Shown piece after piece: positions 1 through 11,430 of a stretch of DNA of 64,000 nucleotides. The notes under the pieces are model-generated. The model saw only the letters and a list, made by a program, of their open reading frames with translations, ran no database searches and was not told where the DNA came from. The position numbers and the translations under genes are program-made. This DNA comes from Rhynchonema sp. JSB1_4 (lineage: Eukaryota; Nematoda; Chromadorea; Monhysterida; Xyalidae): NCBI GenBank assembly GCA_030248065.1, contig JASAMV010007124.1, positions 1 through 64,000 on the forward strand, read 5' to 3'. How positions within the stretch are numbered: the stretch's first letter is position 1; every line of letters starts with the position of its first letter.

Positions 1-160
1 AAACATACCAAACGTGTGCCCTCGATGCTGCACCGAGCCTGACACGGTCGAACATCTGTTTCGTTGCAAAAGCCGACCCGTTTCCACGAGCCCAATCGAT
101 CTGTGGCGTAACCCGATCAAATGCGCAGAAGATCTGTCGGACATCTTCAGTCAAATATGA
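1..160 (+). mobile_element. 3' end of a non-LTR retrotransposon ORF2 (partial)
   Basis: An open frame enters from the window edge and stops at about 160. It encodes a CPRCC...EHLF.CK motif followed by LW.NPI....DLSDIF. Jockey/CR1-type reverse transcriptase proteins end with this kind of CCHC-like knuckle and short tail. Only the C-terminus is present, so the clade cannot be assigned. It may belong to the same family as the decayed element at 8.26-9.9 kb. Confidence 0.6.
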
Positions 161-182
161 GACCACGACAACCGAACGTTGG

Positions 183-208
183 CAAATAATCAATCAATCA
201 ATCAACGT
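183..208 (+). repeat. (AATC)n 3' tail of the retrotransposon
   Basis: A short AATC/CAAT tandem repeat begins about 25 bp after the retrotransposon stop codon. Several non-LTR clades end in a short tandem repeat instead of poly(A), so this probably marks the 3' end of the element. Confidence 0.45.
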
Positions 209-429
209 GAACAAACTAATTAATGCCACTGGTACGTTAAAAACATAAGTTCCAGGATCAGCATCTGTGCAAAGATGACGCGGTTCGCTAACAAGCAGAC
301 AGCCGCCATAATTAGCTATCGGTGCAAAAGCAATTGACAAATACAAAACTTAGATGAGTAGCCGCGTATTTTTTTCATGCAATCTGAGTATCATGTCGGA
401 TAATAATTCACTCTGGTAATGAACAACGA

Positions 430-3400
430 TCAATATCCCCTGACACCAATGACCACATTCCATATAACAGCAGCGAGAATTAACATAATGAATCCGACGA
501 GCGCCATCCACCAGACCACTCGTTCCCAGGTGTGCAGCTTGAAGTTGCGCAGCACGACTATGCCCATGAACAGACCAGCAATGAACCCGGCTATGTGCGC
601 CACATAGGACACCTGCAATCACAATGATTGTTGCTGGATGCACACAATCTGATGTCGCAAGGAAAATGGCGAGGAGAGATAGACGAGAGTCCGATGATGA
701 CCCCAACTGATTTCCCGACTGCAATTGCAAGCCGAAATAAATCGCCGAAAGCGTGAAAACTCGAACTCGACACTCACCACGCCACTACGATACTAAAAGA
801 ACGACAATAATTCAAGCGCAGTGTTCATTTTCTCATTTTGTGACAACACGCGCTGCGATTTGTTAGTTACCCTGTACAATTTGTGTTAAAATGATCGCGC
901 ACACACGACAATGACGTTTAGCACCGGGAACATCCCCATACCTGACTGCCTGTCGACGATGTGTATCGTGAATACAGTGCCAGTCCCACATCGCAGCCGA
1001 TCAGCACGGTCATCGCCACTAGACGACACGGCGCAAACTCCATTTCAGCCCAGTTCTGCAAAATGTTGCCAAGGAATCGACAATAATCAACTGAACGTTG
1101 ACCCGGGGAGCGACTTTTGTAAAATGCAGTCACAAAGAGACCACCTTCACAGTCGCATCCGTGCGTGTCACATCAGCGCATTTTCAATCCACAAACCCAA
1201 TACAAAACTATGGTAAAAATTGTCAAACAACTCGACACATAAACGAACCACAACCAAATTAGCGACATGTGCAGCGATGAGTGCGTACACGCCACCACTG
1301 GCACCAGCCAGGTACACTTTGGGATCCACAATTGATACACCGAGTGAACCTGTAATGCACAGCTTTCGCTATATGATCAGCCGCCACAAGGTTTATTTTT
1401 TTTAAATTTCGTTGCCTGCCATTTGGCAAGCAAACCGAACGCTACTTGGCATACTGTAAATTCCCTTGTAAAGTCAATCTACACGAGCGTAAGCTGTGGT
1501 TGGCGAAAAATGAGGAGCATGATGACAGTTCCAGCGCGCTGACCTCAATTGTTTGTGTGCGTACGCAGACAGCAGCAGTTTTTAAACTTATCAGAAAAAT
1601 CACTTGCCAAGTGGAAAGTCAAAAAAACTAGATGCCAAGCTAAGAATTTACTTGCAAATTACAAGTTCCAACTTGCAAAAATAAACCCGGGATCCAAGCA
1701 AGTGGTTTATTAAACTACTGGCAGCAACTGGGAACTAGAACAAAACCAGTGAATGTTATGGTCGACTTGGCCGATGAACGCACCAGCGAGCACTCCAGCC
1801 AAATACACGATCGCAATTCGCCACCATTTATGTACGAGCTCGAGCGGCACGCCGAGCACTAACTGTGTGATGCAGTTGAAGGTGATGTGGTAGATCCTGT
1901 AGGAAAACAGTCAATTACGTATTATAATTGTCATTTTGCGCTATTTATCAATGAATGAAATAGATATAATATATAAAAATTGACCAGTCGATGGAACACG
2001 TACCCAATATGAATTAACATGTAGCTGACAAATCGCCACGCCTGTTCTTTGAGATTCGGATCGTATATTGCCCAGCTGTTGATCGGCACCGGACCGGACA
2101 CGGAGATTCCAGGGTTCTTATCATCGGTCAATGCGTAATACAGATAGAAGCCAATCTGGAAATTTTGTTTCATTTTTTCACGTGCTTGACAGAAGGAGGA
2201 ACTGATATGAACCGCAAGCACCGATGAAAAATATCGTGGTTATATTCATGGTGTGTTTGAGCCACGACTGAGGGAGCCAGCACGAGACAAAAACTAACAT
2301 TGTGACATCAACCAACCTCGACTAATGTGACGATAATGATGAATATGGGTGGTGGCAGACAGTTGTACTGTTCGATGTAGGAGAACTTTTCTTCACGCTG
2401 TCCTTTCGGCACCACCAACTGTGCGGCACGAAGCATGGCGAATTTGGTGCGTTGCTTTTTGATCTCAGACATCTGCAACACAGAAATCAGACATCTATGG
2501 CTGAGTTGGATGCACAGTCTGCACGTTGCCGCCACTTTCTGACTGAACACGTCTGTTGCACTGCGGTGTTCGGAACAGTTCACAAGACCAGTGAAAGTGA
2601 AGCGAAGGAAGCACAGCTATGACAGCTGACTCTTGTTTCCGACTGCATGGCCAGATCTTCCTTAGAACTCGGATTACGTTGTGCATTTTTGGGCGATTAC
2701 GTTTGAGTTCATTTGTGTTACTGAGTTCAACTGTCTGTGTTCAAGCTTTGTTACTGTTATGCGCGCGGCCTTGCTCCACCGTCCTTTTGCGCTTGCTGAC
2801 GCGTGGCAGCTCAAAAAACACATGCATTGCTCAAGTGTGGGCTTGTGTGTGCGCGTGACTAAGAAACTATACGGTTGTTCACTTTCTCGCGTGTGTTGAA
2901 CGTGGACTAGCAGATGTTGGACACCATATTGCGTTCGACGATTAACTGTGCAGCTGAACGCACGCTGCTATACAGCATTTAACCAGCCTATAGTTGATTC
3001 AGAGTAGCCCTGCACAAGAACGTTAAGTTTTCGTACAGTGAGTTTCTAAATTCGCTGCCATTCAAAAAAAAATGCGCCCCAATGGTTAATGTCAAATTTC
3101 AAACCCGAACGCTAACCACGCGCAGTTCCGAAAAATTGCGCATAGCTGCCTGGCTGGCTGTTAAACCGCGTGTGTGTCTGTCGCCCGAATGTTTCAAAAG
3201 TTGATATTCGGCTTAGATCTGCGCACTAAGCATGGGGCGCACCTCACTGTACGGCAGCGAACTTAGAAATTTACTATACCATCGCCAAGCAAACTGGCAC
3301 CAGCAGCAGGTCCCAAAAACCGAGCCGGCCAATTTGTGATGTAGTTGGTCCGAGCAAGAAAGCTAGCTAGCTGGAGGGGTCCGACGCAAGAAAGCTAGCT

Positions 3401-5401
3401 AGCTAGCCGGGTACCCCGATTTGGGGGTATTGGTCCAGAAGTCAAAAACAGGAGTATAAAAATCGCTCGAAATTATGCCAAAATCAGCCTTAAAATGCGT
3501 GTTTTTGTGCATGTGTGAGCAAATTTGACAATTTTGGTCCATAAAATGGCCATTTTGTCACTAAAATCAGCACTTTTTTGACTTGATGACCGGAGCAAGA
3601 CAGCTAGCTAGCCAGCTTGGGGGTATGGGTTTCGGAGCACTAAAGCTAGCTAGCAGTCCCCCCAACCACATCACTGCGGCCAATCCGCATTGCCTCTTAC
3701 AGCAGACAGTACAGCTAGTACACCGAACACCGTCAAGAGAAATACACTCACATAGTGACACTATGAACTGTGTTCGCGCGAGCATCAATGACAACGTCAC
3801 AAAGGCCCAACACGAAATAAAGCCTGTGACCATTGCGAATCAAAGTGACTGACTGACCAGAATGCAGAATTCGCCGAAATTGATCCAATTATCGCGATTT
3901 CGATCGGCCCATTTGACGAGATTGCGCAGTTCCTCGCCGGACAGTCCCAGTTGAGCGGCATTGGTCTGCAGGCGCTCGATGAGTTCGTGTGACGGAATGC
4001 GACCGTCGCGGTCCAGGTCCAATCGGGTGAACAGAGTGTGCCATTGCTGCAAACCAGTGCTTTTGGTTGGTGGCTGATAGGGGGACGGTATGCCATTTTA
4101 GCCGCATTGAAGCTGCCGAAAGTAATCGAATCGGCCGCGGGCATGTACTTTTTGCACTGCGGAGGACATTTCGAAGTTTACCGAAGGCACTGATTTAGAC
4201 TGGGGTTAGAGGTCGGGGGGGGGGTACCCGACACCTGACAGCCGACATCTGAAAAAACCCGACACCCGACATTTGAGAACAAAACCGACACCCTACACCC
4301 GACAGTTCCAAAAAAACCCCGACACCCGACATCTAGTTTTTGGAAAAAAACCGACACCCGACACCTGTTTTTGGACCAAAAACAGGCAAATTTTTGCTCC
4401 TTCGCATTATTAGTGCGATTTTTTGGATCAAGTGACTGAATTCAAGCATTTTCACACGAAATAAACATCAAAATGTCACATTCTGCGTCTTCGGAAACAT
4501 TTGGTTCGAAGAAAATTTCTCTCAAAATTCTCTTCTCGGCAAAATTGATGTCTTGAACCGTAAGTGTCGAGTGTCGGGTTCCAAAAAACCCGACACCTGG
4601 AGGCACCCGACACCTACACTTTTTTGGCACCCGACATCTCTCTGAGCCTAATCTCGACCGTAAAAAAGGTCCTTCCCTTCCCACTGACTGGGTCAACATG
4701 AACAACATTTGCGCTAGTCAAAATTAGTGTTATCCATTCGAAAAGAACTAAGTCTCAATTAAAAAAGCTACGTGTCTATGAATGTTTTTAATGCTGATTA
4801 TGACCAAAATCGGTGAAACAAGACACATTGACATCGTCCGCGCATTACCAAAGCTGTTCTGAAGAAAAGTTTTCCGACTTTTGTCAAAAATTATAAGATT
4901 TCGTGAAAAAAGACCAATGTTTTCCGAGGCTGAGGTTTTTTCGGTTTTTTTCACGCCTCAGATGGACCCGGATTTTTTCGGTTTCTCCGTGAAAAAAAGC
5001 GGTTTTTTTTCATCCGCCAGTATACCGGCACCGGCCGGATCATCAAGTTTGCCGCCGCATTTTTAACGAACGGCAGCGTTTTCGGCAAATGTTAAATAAG
5101 CCACATCACAAATGCACTGCACACAGTGTATTGAAAAGATCAAATTCTGACTGTGGTGAGAATCAGAAAATTCAACAGCAGCCAGATCCCCTTGTCAACG
5201 CAAGAAAAAACGTGACAAAAGTGAGCTAAGCAAACAACATATCAACTGAGCGGGTGCGTAACTTGCCATTAAACTCACTGATCCCTTCAGATGTTCGTCT
5301 CGTCGTTGTTGTTGCTGCCCGTGTCTGTGCTGCGGATCTTCCATATCGAATTGTCGATTCAATTCAGCGCCACCGACGGCGCGCAATGGACGTTGCTGCA
5401 T
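430..5401 (-). CDS. EF-hand rhomboid intramembrane serine protease (RHBDL1/3-like)
   Basis: Eight minus-strand exons join in phase: 5279-5401, 3858-4046, 2317-2472, 2004-2155, 1784-1896, 1249-1349, 942-1055 and 430-612, giving 376 residues. After a Q-rich N-terminus come two EF-hand loops ([12 protein letters not shown] and [12 protein letters not shown]). The six-to-seven-helix rhomboid core follows, with the catalytic Ser in GASGG (exon 1249-1349) and the catalytic His in YVAHIAG (exon 430-612). Rhomboids of this type cut single-pass membrane proteins within the bilayer, classically releasing EGF-family ligands, and the EF-hands suggest calcium control. Residues matching N-W and D-G-x-A-x-Y of the family are present. 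Length fits RHBDL proteins. The start ATG at 5401 is the first seen; upstream exons cannot be excluded. Two transposon-derived elements lie in the intron between 2472 and 3858, and a third repeat array in the intron between 4046 and 5279. Confidence 0.9.
3034..3278. mobile_element. MITE family A, copy 1 (TA-flanked, in rhomboid intron)
   Basis: About 75-bp terminal inverted repeats run inward from GTTTCTAAATTCGCTGCC on the left and from its complement, ending TTACTATA, on the right. The same element recurs at 37024-37269 in an SLC30A9 intron with better preserved ends. There is no coding capacity. The TA at the borders suggests a Tc1/mariner-type origin. Confidence 0.65.
3334..3676. mobile_element. 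hAT-type non-autonomous element, 8-bp TSD CGGCCAAT
   Basis: Perfect 8-bp direct repeats CGGCCAAT at 3326-3333 and 3677-3684 flank a 343-bp segment. Its ends are (CA)GTGATGTRGTTGG in inverted orientation, with the first two bases mutated on the left. Inside are four GCTAGCTAGC blocks in subterminal positions. Eight-base duplications and CAGTG-like ends are typical of hAT elements. It sits in a rhomboid intron. Confidence 0.7.
4195..4650. repeat. Array of CCCGACACC units, probable non-autonomous transposon
   Basis: The octamer CCGACACC/T occurs more than a dozen times in two blocks (about 4215-4370 on one strand and 4560-4640 partly inverted) around an AT-rich core. Imperfect inverted ends (TTAGACTGGGGTTAGAGGTCGGG on the left, matching the reverse of the right end) suggest a hAT-like element with subterminal repeats. 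A short relative lies at 37331-37411. Confidence 0.45.
4760..5030. repeat. Dispersed repeat ending CCGCCAGTA, copy 1
   Basis: The core CATYRACATCGYCCGCGC, a run of pyrimidine/purine-rich AAAAAACCG blocks and a terminus CATCCGCCAGTA are shared with 7235-7503. A partial copy lies at 22345-22468. No open frame is conserved between copies. Related CCGCCAGTATA ends bound the innermost element of the 24-27 kb nest. Confidence 0.5.
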
Positions 5402-6160
5402 AGCTTGTTCGTCGTTGCCTGATCAATCAAAAGGGCGTGTAGTAGTTGGCACAAGACCAAGCTTGTTCATTCCTGGGCGCAGTTTTTCAAAAATCAATTC
5501 TGACACGATAAATGACCCCTCACACAACTATGGCAATGCTTTTATTGTTCTATCAAACAGTTTGCACCGTCATTAGTGACACAAGAAGCCATACAAGTGA
5601 AGATTCAACCAACGCAACAAACATAGTTTACAGAGAAAAATCCCCTCTAAAAGCCACAATTCGAATCCCCCAGATTTCGGACTTGGGTCATCGTCATCAT
5701 CGTCTATCGTACAGTACACCGTATCTCCCCTTCTTTTTGGCCGCAAGGTGCAATATCTCCCCCTCAGAAGTAGCCACAGCACTGCCCGACAGCCGACATC
5801 CATCTGACCCTAGTTGCAAGGTACCTACCCTTCCTCCCCAAGGAGTGGTTGGTTGCATAGAATTCAACCCTTAGGAGGAATCCCCCACACACACTGTGTG
5901 TTAGTGCCCTGCCCATGCACACCCACGACGCCATCAAAGCCACTATGCATAATAATGAATGGGTAGGGTAGCAAAGCAAACGATGCAAACCTTCGTGCAT
6001 TTAGACCGTCGTCGGCTATGCTCAGCTCAGCTCACCACAATCGCCTGTGTTTTGACAAACTGCGATCGAGTTGAGCGTTGATCTCCGTTGACTTCAAAAA
6101 ACGGTGGTTAGGTGAGGCTTGATGAGGCATATAGTGGCTAAAATTACGGTAAATTATATT
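5402..6160. other. No gene recognised upstream of the rhomboid
   Basis: This stretch holds a 120-codon open frame (5512-5874) and its antisense frames. None shows a domain, codon periodicity or splice partners that I can support. It may include the rhomboid promoter. Nothing else stands out. Confidence 0.3.
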
Positions 6161-6169
6161 TGCGAAAAA

Positions 6170-6460
6170 ACTTTTTTCCAAAGAAAGTTCTTTTTATTCT
6201 TTTAGTTTTTCACTGGGGTCATTTTGGGGGTTCAATTTATGGGGGGTCAATTATTGGGGAGTTATATTTTTCATTTGCCCCCCCCCCGACGAAAAAATCA
6301 TTGTTAATAATGCCCCTGAAAATGGCTCGTTTTCGGTATTTTCTAACTTTAACAGCGGCAATTATGCTAAAAAAAGCGGTATTCTGTTGTGAACGCAAGC
6401 TTAATCAACGTTTGACACAGGGGGCCCCCTCTCACCCAGCCACAGCACTGCCTATCCCTT
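6170..6460. repeat. G-run repeat 'GGGGTCAATTAATGGGG' family, copy 1
   Basis: The block from TTTTTCACTGGGGTCA through the GGGGGTTCAATTTATGGGGGG runs to ACAGCGGCAATTATGC is repeated in inverted orientation at about 26585-26830. The same G-run units reappear at 24430-24545 and 47690-47855. The 26.6-kb copy is one arm of the outermost element of the nest, so this is a partial copy of that element. Confidence 0.5.
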
Positions 6461-6663
6461 CCCCCAGCCCCAGCTGCACCAGTGAAAACAAGTGCTCTGC
6501 AGAAAATTTTCAAATTTTTTCAGCTTTTTGGAGTTTTTCAGTTTTCGGCTCTTGAAGATTGGCTGACCTACGTCGGAGGAAAAACCGATTTTTTATATTT
6601 CGTGAAAAAAAAACCGATAAAGTACCGCAGTGTGTAAGGATAGGGGAAGCCCAAATGAGGTAT

Positions 6664-7172
6664 AGGCAATCCAGCCGCTGATGTCACCGCCGGGAAATCT
6701 ACAGTATACCAGAGTCTGAGCCATTACACCGTTTTTCGACTTATACATGAAGCGATTTTTCTTTAGCTCAATGTTTCATGCCACGCAGCTGAGTACTGTG
6801 TGAGCCGAATGGCTCTAAAGAGGTACAATTTTATAACACAGGGAATTTTTCTTTGGGCCACAGGTTGAGATAGAGTTGCTCCACTAATATTGACCAGCGT
6901 AAAAGTTATTCCTCTACAGCTAATGAACATCTTTTACGCTGGTCGAAATTAGTGGAGCAACTCTATCTCAAACTGTGGCCCAAAGAAAAATTCCCTGTGT
7001 TGTAAAATTGTACCTCAGATAGAGCACTCGGCTCAGCCGCGTGGCTGAAAAGCAGCCTGAAACATCGAACTACGTAAATATCCCTTCATGTCTAAGTCGA
7101 GAAGCGGTGGAACATCTCAGCCTCTGGTATACTGTAGATTTCGCGGCGGTGACATCAGCGGCTAGATTGCCT
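6664..7172. mobile_element. 509-bp foldback element
   Basis: The left arm begins AGGCAATCCAGCCGCTGATG and the right arm ends with its complement, CATCAGCGGCTAGATTGCCT. The arms continue inward for about 240 bp each and pass through a long shared stretch around TTCCCTGTGT and GATAGAGTTGCTCC. There is no open frame. The flanks match an uninterrupted copy of the host repeat at 21540-21706, which fixes both borders and shows the insertion site was TA or TAT. Confidence 0.85.
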
Positions 7173-7234
7173 TTATTTTTTGACACATAGTAATGTTAGC
7201 ACAGACACACCACAGCGGTGCCGCCTATAGCCTG

Positions 7235-7503
7235 CCCTTATGGGTACTTTAATGCATACTGTGGTGGTGACTAAAATACTTGAAACAAGCCACATTAACA
7301 TCGTCCGCGCTTAGCCAAAGTTGTTCCGAACAAAAATATTTCCCAACTTCTGTCAAAAATTAGAAAATGTAGTGAAAAAAAAAACCGATGTTTCCCGGAG
7401 TCTGAGGTTTTTTCGGGTTTTTTTCACGTTCCAGATGGACCCAGTTTTTTTCCGGTTTTTTTGTGAAAAAAAACGGTTTTTTCCCTTTTTTTCCATCCGC
7501 CAG
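7235..7503. repeat. Dispersed repeat ending CCGCCAGTA, copy 2
   Basis: This copy resembles 4760-5030: ACATCGTCCGCGC core, TTGTTCCGAACAAAAATATTTCCCAAC, then AAAAAACCG-rich sequence ending ATCCGCCAGTA. It adjoins the element beginning at 7505. Confidence 0.5.
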
Positions 7504-7504
7504 T

Positions 7505-8116
7505 ACCGTAAAAACCTAGGTAAATAGAGCCCCCCCGGAATAGAGCCCCCTCGGAATATCGATCGAAAATAACACCGGATTTGAAACGCTCTCGCTGAGA
7601 AACGAAAATAATTTTTTGAAAATGGGGTCAGTGAATTACCGTATTCCCTAAAATAGAGCCCCCCAAAAATAGAGCCCCCCCCAAAAAAAAAATACAGCCC
7701 CCCCTAAAAGGGGTCAGTGAAAAAATAGAGCCCCCCAAAAATACAGCCCCCCAACTTGGAATTCCTCGGTTGGGGGTCGTAAAGTCAAGTTCTTGTATAA
7801 GACACCTTGTGTACAACGTTTGTGGTTGAATATATGATGACATACCTAAAGCCTTTTATGGAAGATCTGCACCTAAAAACACTCAATAATGACCAGTAAC
7901 ACCCTGACAGAACTCCATTTTATGGGTATTTTTTGGAACATTTTTTGAGATTTTGGGCAGCGAAAAAATACAGCCCCCCCCCCCCCAAAAATAGAGCCCC
8001 CCCCCCCAAAAAAATACAGCCCCCCCCTAAAAGGGGTCAGTGAAAAAATACAGCCCCCCTTGTATTTTAGGTTTTACGGTAATAGAGCCCCCCCTTGTAT
8101 TTAGGTTTTTACGGTA
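7505..8116. mobile_element. TA-flanked element F1, copy 1 (host of F2)
   Basis: Inverted ends TACCGTAAAAACCTA and TAGGTTTTTACGGTA enclose GAGCCCCC-run sequence and a core containing ATCGATCGAAAATAACACC. The same element lies inverted at 21708-22338. Here it is split at a TA by element F2 (7637-8081), leaving a short right arm at 8082-8116. Confidence 0.75.
7637..8081. mobile_element. TA-flanked element F2, copy 1
   Basis: The ends are TACCGTATTCCCTAAAATA and TATTTTAGGTTTTACGGTA. Subterminal ATAGAGCCCCCC and ATACAGCCCCCC repeats flank a unique core (TCTTGTATAAGACACCTTGT and neighbours). The F1 copy at 21708-22338 lacks this insert and has a single TA at the same point. A second F2 copy lies at 45956-47325. 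Confidence 0.8.
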
Positions 8117-8127
8117 TATAGGCTGAC

Positions 8128-8240
8128 CGGGTGGGGCCGGGCCGGGCCGGACTTTTCGCCGACCAAACCGGACCGGGCCGACTTTACCCGGCCCCGGCCC
8201 GTTTCCGATCTCTGCTGCCCCTGCCCCGCCCCTCCCTTCA
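8128..8240. repeat. GGCCGGGCC-rich repeat fragment
   Basis: Tandem GGGCCGG units end in GGCCCGTTTCCGATCTCTG. This matches the terminus GGCCCGATTGCGACCTCTG of the larger element at 22469-23268. It is probably a truncated or short copy. Confidence 0.45.
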
Positions 8241-8257
8241 TTTAGGTAGGTTTTGCG

Positions 8258-9890
8258 GTGGCCTTCACCCTAGAATCGCGCGTTCTTTTTCATATCACTG
8301 TGGAGGAAAATGCGAAATATGAACCTCTCATCGACCCGACGTTCGCGGGCTCGCTCATCTGCTGTCGCTCAAAGACGCAATCATCCTCGGTAACCTCAAC
8401 GCACACGACGCAATCTGGTGCCGTTCATTCAGCGATTCGCATGATGCCAAGCTGTGCTCAGAGATTAATCAATCCGACTTCGGTGCGCCCAACGATCAAT
8501 CGCCGACCCGAATTCGAAGTACGACACCTGATGTTTCACTCGCTACCGATTGCTGCTCCCATGCTGCAATTGGGAAACCAAAATCGCTCTCAATTCCTAT
8601 CATGTGCCAATCATAATTTCAATTCCGATGATGTCGACCACAATTCCATCAATTCGTCGCATATACATCATTTATGCCAAGGCTGACTGGGAGGGGTTCG
8701 CGCAGGAAGTGGACCATGAGTAGCAAACCATCAAATCGACTTGCAATCCACATCGAGATGACGAAATGCTGCCGATTGCTATATGCATCAAATAGGCGTA
8801 TTCCAGCTGGCCGTCGCCGTGATTTTGTGCCAGGTTTGTCTGCCGAAGCACTCAAGCTCATTCACGACAGTCTGCGTCAATCAACCCCCGATTCGCCCAA
8901 AATCATCGAATTGATTCAATCAATCACCAACGAAATCAATCGTCATCACCGTGAGCAGTGGCGTGATTCGATTGCAAACTGCGATCATCGCACTAATGTC
9001 ACCAAAGTGTGCCGTGTCATTGAACACTTGAATGACACTCAACCAGCACCACCAGATCAGTCAATTTCAGCGGTCAGCCTGTCTCAGTTGACAAGGGCGC
9101 CATTTAATCATCAATCCACCACTGCCATGCCGCACAAATCTAGTCGTTTTTCGCGTAAAGTCAACGTGTTGTTAATCAATTGAATGTTGCTAATCGCATG
9201 AATCTGTCTTTCGCTCAAGTCGACGTCGCTGTCAAGGCCATGCGCAACCCCAAAAGCGTATGGTCCAGATGACGTCTCGGCCTTCCATATCAAACATCTG
9301 GGCCCTATTGCCCGTCAGTTTATCTCGCCGATTTATTCAACCTTTCGCTGAATCTCAACATCATTCCATGAATTTGGAAACCAAACAAGCCTGCTGATCA
9401 TTCCACATCGTATCGACCTGCTGTATCTCTTTGCTGTGCCCGGCTGTGAAAGAGCTCGAACGGTGCTTCGGTTGTTGCCATTTTTGCTTGGCGACCTGTC
9501 ACCTAGTGAACATCAACACGGTTTTCGTGCCAATCACTCAACCTCAACTGCTAACAACAATTGTCATATGAACATGCCACGGCGATGAACTACGAACCAT
9601 CTGAACACTCACTCATGGTTGCAATCGACCTGTCGAAAGCGTTCGACTGTGTCAGCCATGACCTCATCATCGTCGAGTTCATGCGCACCGGTCTGGACAA
9701 CCTTCGCGTCAAGTGACTGGCCGACTACATCCGCGGTCGTGAAGCCAGAACGCTCTTTCGTGGCGTCTACTCATCGGCCTGCATCGTTCGCAGTGGCTTG
9801 CCACAGGGCTTGGTGCTGTCGCCCAGTTTGTTCAACTTCTATACGTTCGCGGCATCCCGGAATTACCACCATCGGTCATCGCTCTGTTCC
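8258..9890 (+). pseudogene. Decayed non-LTR retrotransposon (APE endonuclease + reverse transcriptase)
   Basis: Three-frame reading finds an endonuclease block at about 8370-8520 (AIILGNLNAHDAIW, then TTPDVSLAT). A typical pre-RT region follows at 9210-9450 (NPKS.GPDDVSAFHIKHLG and STSYRPAVSL). The reverse transcriptase core lies at 9600-9850 (AIDLSKAFDCVSHDLI and SGLPQGLVLSPSLFNFY). These match the order in Jockey/CR1-type ORF2. Several frameshifts and in-frame stops, including one after LDNLRVK, show that it is dead. The catalytic YxDD block is lost where the copy runs into another repeat at about 9890. Confidence 0.75.
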
Positions 9891-9985
9891 GGGGGCTCTA
9901 TTAATTCACTGACCCCATTTTGGGGGCTGTATTACGGGGGGCCCTATTCCAAGGGGCTCTACTTAGGTTTTTACGGAGTGCATAA
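9890..9985. repeat. Fragment of element F1
   Basis: GGGGGCTCTATTAATTCACTGACCCC, a second GGGGGCT block and TAGGTTTTTACGG match the right arm of F1 at 22200-22338. The fragment truncates the dead retrotransposon, so it arrived later. Confidence 0.5.
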
Positions 9986-10299
9986 AATATGAGTATTTTA
10001 CATCAATATGGCTTCACGCGCTTGCATAAAGTAAATACAATCAGTTTTCAACATTTTCCAATCTCCATTTTTTCTGCCATTTCCGATCCAATCTTGCATA
10101 TCCTACAGTACCGGGTGCAATTCTAGGCTGAAAATTGAAGTCGCGTGCACGCGCGAGCGAAACAGTGCAAAGTATAGGGAAAAGTCAAAGTAACTTCGCG
10201 CCTTCCGGTAGGGGCGTTGACGTAGCCTGAATAGAAAAGGGCAAAATTGAACGGTACAGTGACAGTTCGTTTCAGTAACTTCATCGAAGAACAACGTAC

Positions 10300-10566
10300 C
10301 GGCTGTGCACCTGATGTTTCACGCATTGAGTAGCTGTGCAGATTTATAGTGGTGCACGAACGACTCACTCCAGATGGATGGTCCGGCAGCGCAGCCGAAC
10401 TCAACGCAGAGGGTTGAGCGTCGTTGGGTGTGGCCGGTGGGGGTGGCATCGAACTGGCAGCGGCCTGTTCATCCTCAGACGATGAATCGGCGTCGCTTGA
10501 TTCGAAATTCGGGTCACCAAATTCGGCGGTGTGTTCCTGTCTGTGGGCCTGCAGCGCCTGTGCCAG
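10300..10566 (-). CDS. Candidate internal exon, acidic/proline-rich, unknown gene
   Basis: An 89-codon open segment is bounded by a good acceptor (TTTTTGGCAG) and a donor (GTACGT), both in phase 0. It starts LAQALQAHRQEH and contains the acidic run FESSDADSSSEDEQ and a PPPPATP stretch, so it is probably disordered. I found no partner exon or known domain. It could be an unrecognised upstream exon of the rhomboid, whose first exon also begins in phase 0, or a chance frame. It lies inside the inverted-repeat segment. Confidence 0.25.
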
Positions 10567-11295
10567 CTGCCAAAAATACAACAAAGCAAAGGAAACTGTG
10601 CACACGCGCACACGCAACTGAACGTGATTCTGAACAATGCACAGCACACAGTTTGAAGGTGCCGCCGTATAATGTTGCACAACCATCAGCTGTGGTTTGG
10701 TTTCACTGCGGCGCTCTTTCATTGTCTGGTGCACGTATGCCAGCGTGCACCTGACGTATTTACTGTATGTATACATAGATTGGTAGAGTGTGGGTGCATG
10801 TCGACATGTGATAACAGACCAAGGTCACAACACATACCGACATACAGTATATGTATGTATGTATGTGCCAGGGCAGGTGCACATGCGCGCAGCTGACGTA
10901 TATGTATATGTAGGTATGTACCATGGCAGGTCCACATGGGCGTATATCGCTCATTTGACCAACGAAACTTTAAGCAACCGTGAAATGAGTACAACTAATG
11001 TGTTCAGCATCGCAGCCGGAATTGTTTGGTACCTGAATGGTTGAAATCGGTTAAGGTACGCACGTGCCAGCTTCATTTCAGCTTGCGTGCTTGCTAATTG
11101 AACAGTTACCTTGTAAGGGGTATATGTCATATTTTTGACAACTTGTGATGTTTCGGATAAAACGGTCCAATCGTGCATATCCCATGCTCAATATGACTTG
11201 AAACAGAGTGGGTGAATGCCATGCACTGAACCACGGTAATACATCTCCATGCATGGCAGATTCCTACCACTTTTCAAACTTTTTACATTTCTGAA

Positions 11296-11430
11296 CCCTA
11301 CGTCTTGACCAGTGAACCCTACGTCTTGACCAGTGAACCCTACGTCTTGCCGCCTGAACCCTACGTCTTGTCCAACCCTACGTGTCGCCGCACCTTACGT
11401 CTTGACCGGCCCTACGTCTTGGCCAGGAAG
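11296..11430. repeat. 21-bp tandem repeat (GAACCCTACGTCTTGACCAGT)
   Basis: Three near-perfect 21-bp units begin at about 11294. They are followed by decayed units sharing CCCTACGTCTTG up to about 11430. No stop-free frame or domain makes the array look coding. Confidence 0.7.

Noticed and set aside
5195..5278. Extension of rhomboid exon 1 past 5279
   Set aside because: A GTGAGT donor lies at 5278-5273 and the next exon joins in phase; the read-through tail has no family similarity.
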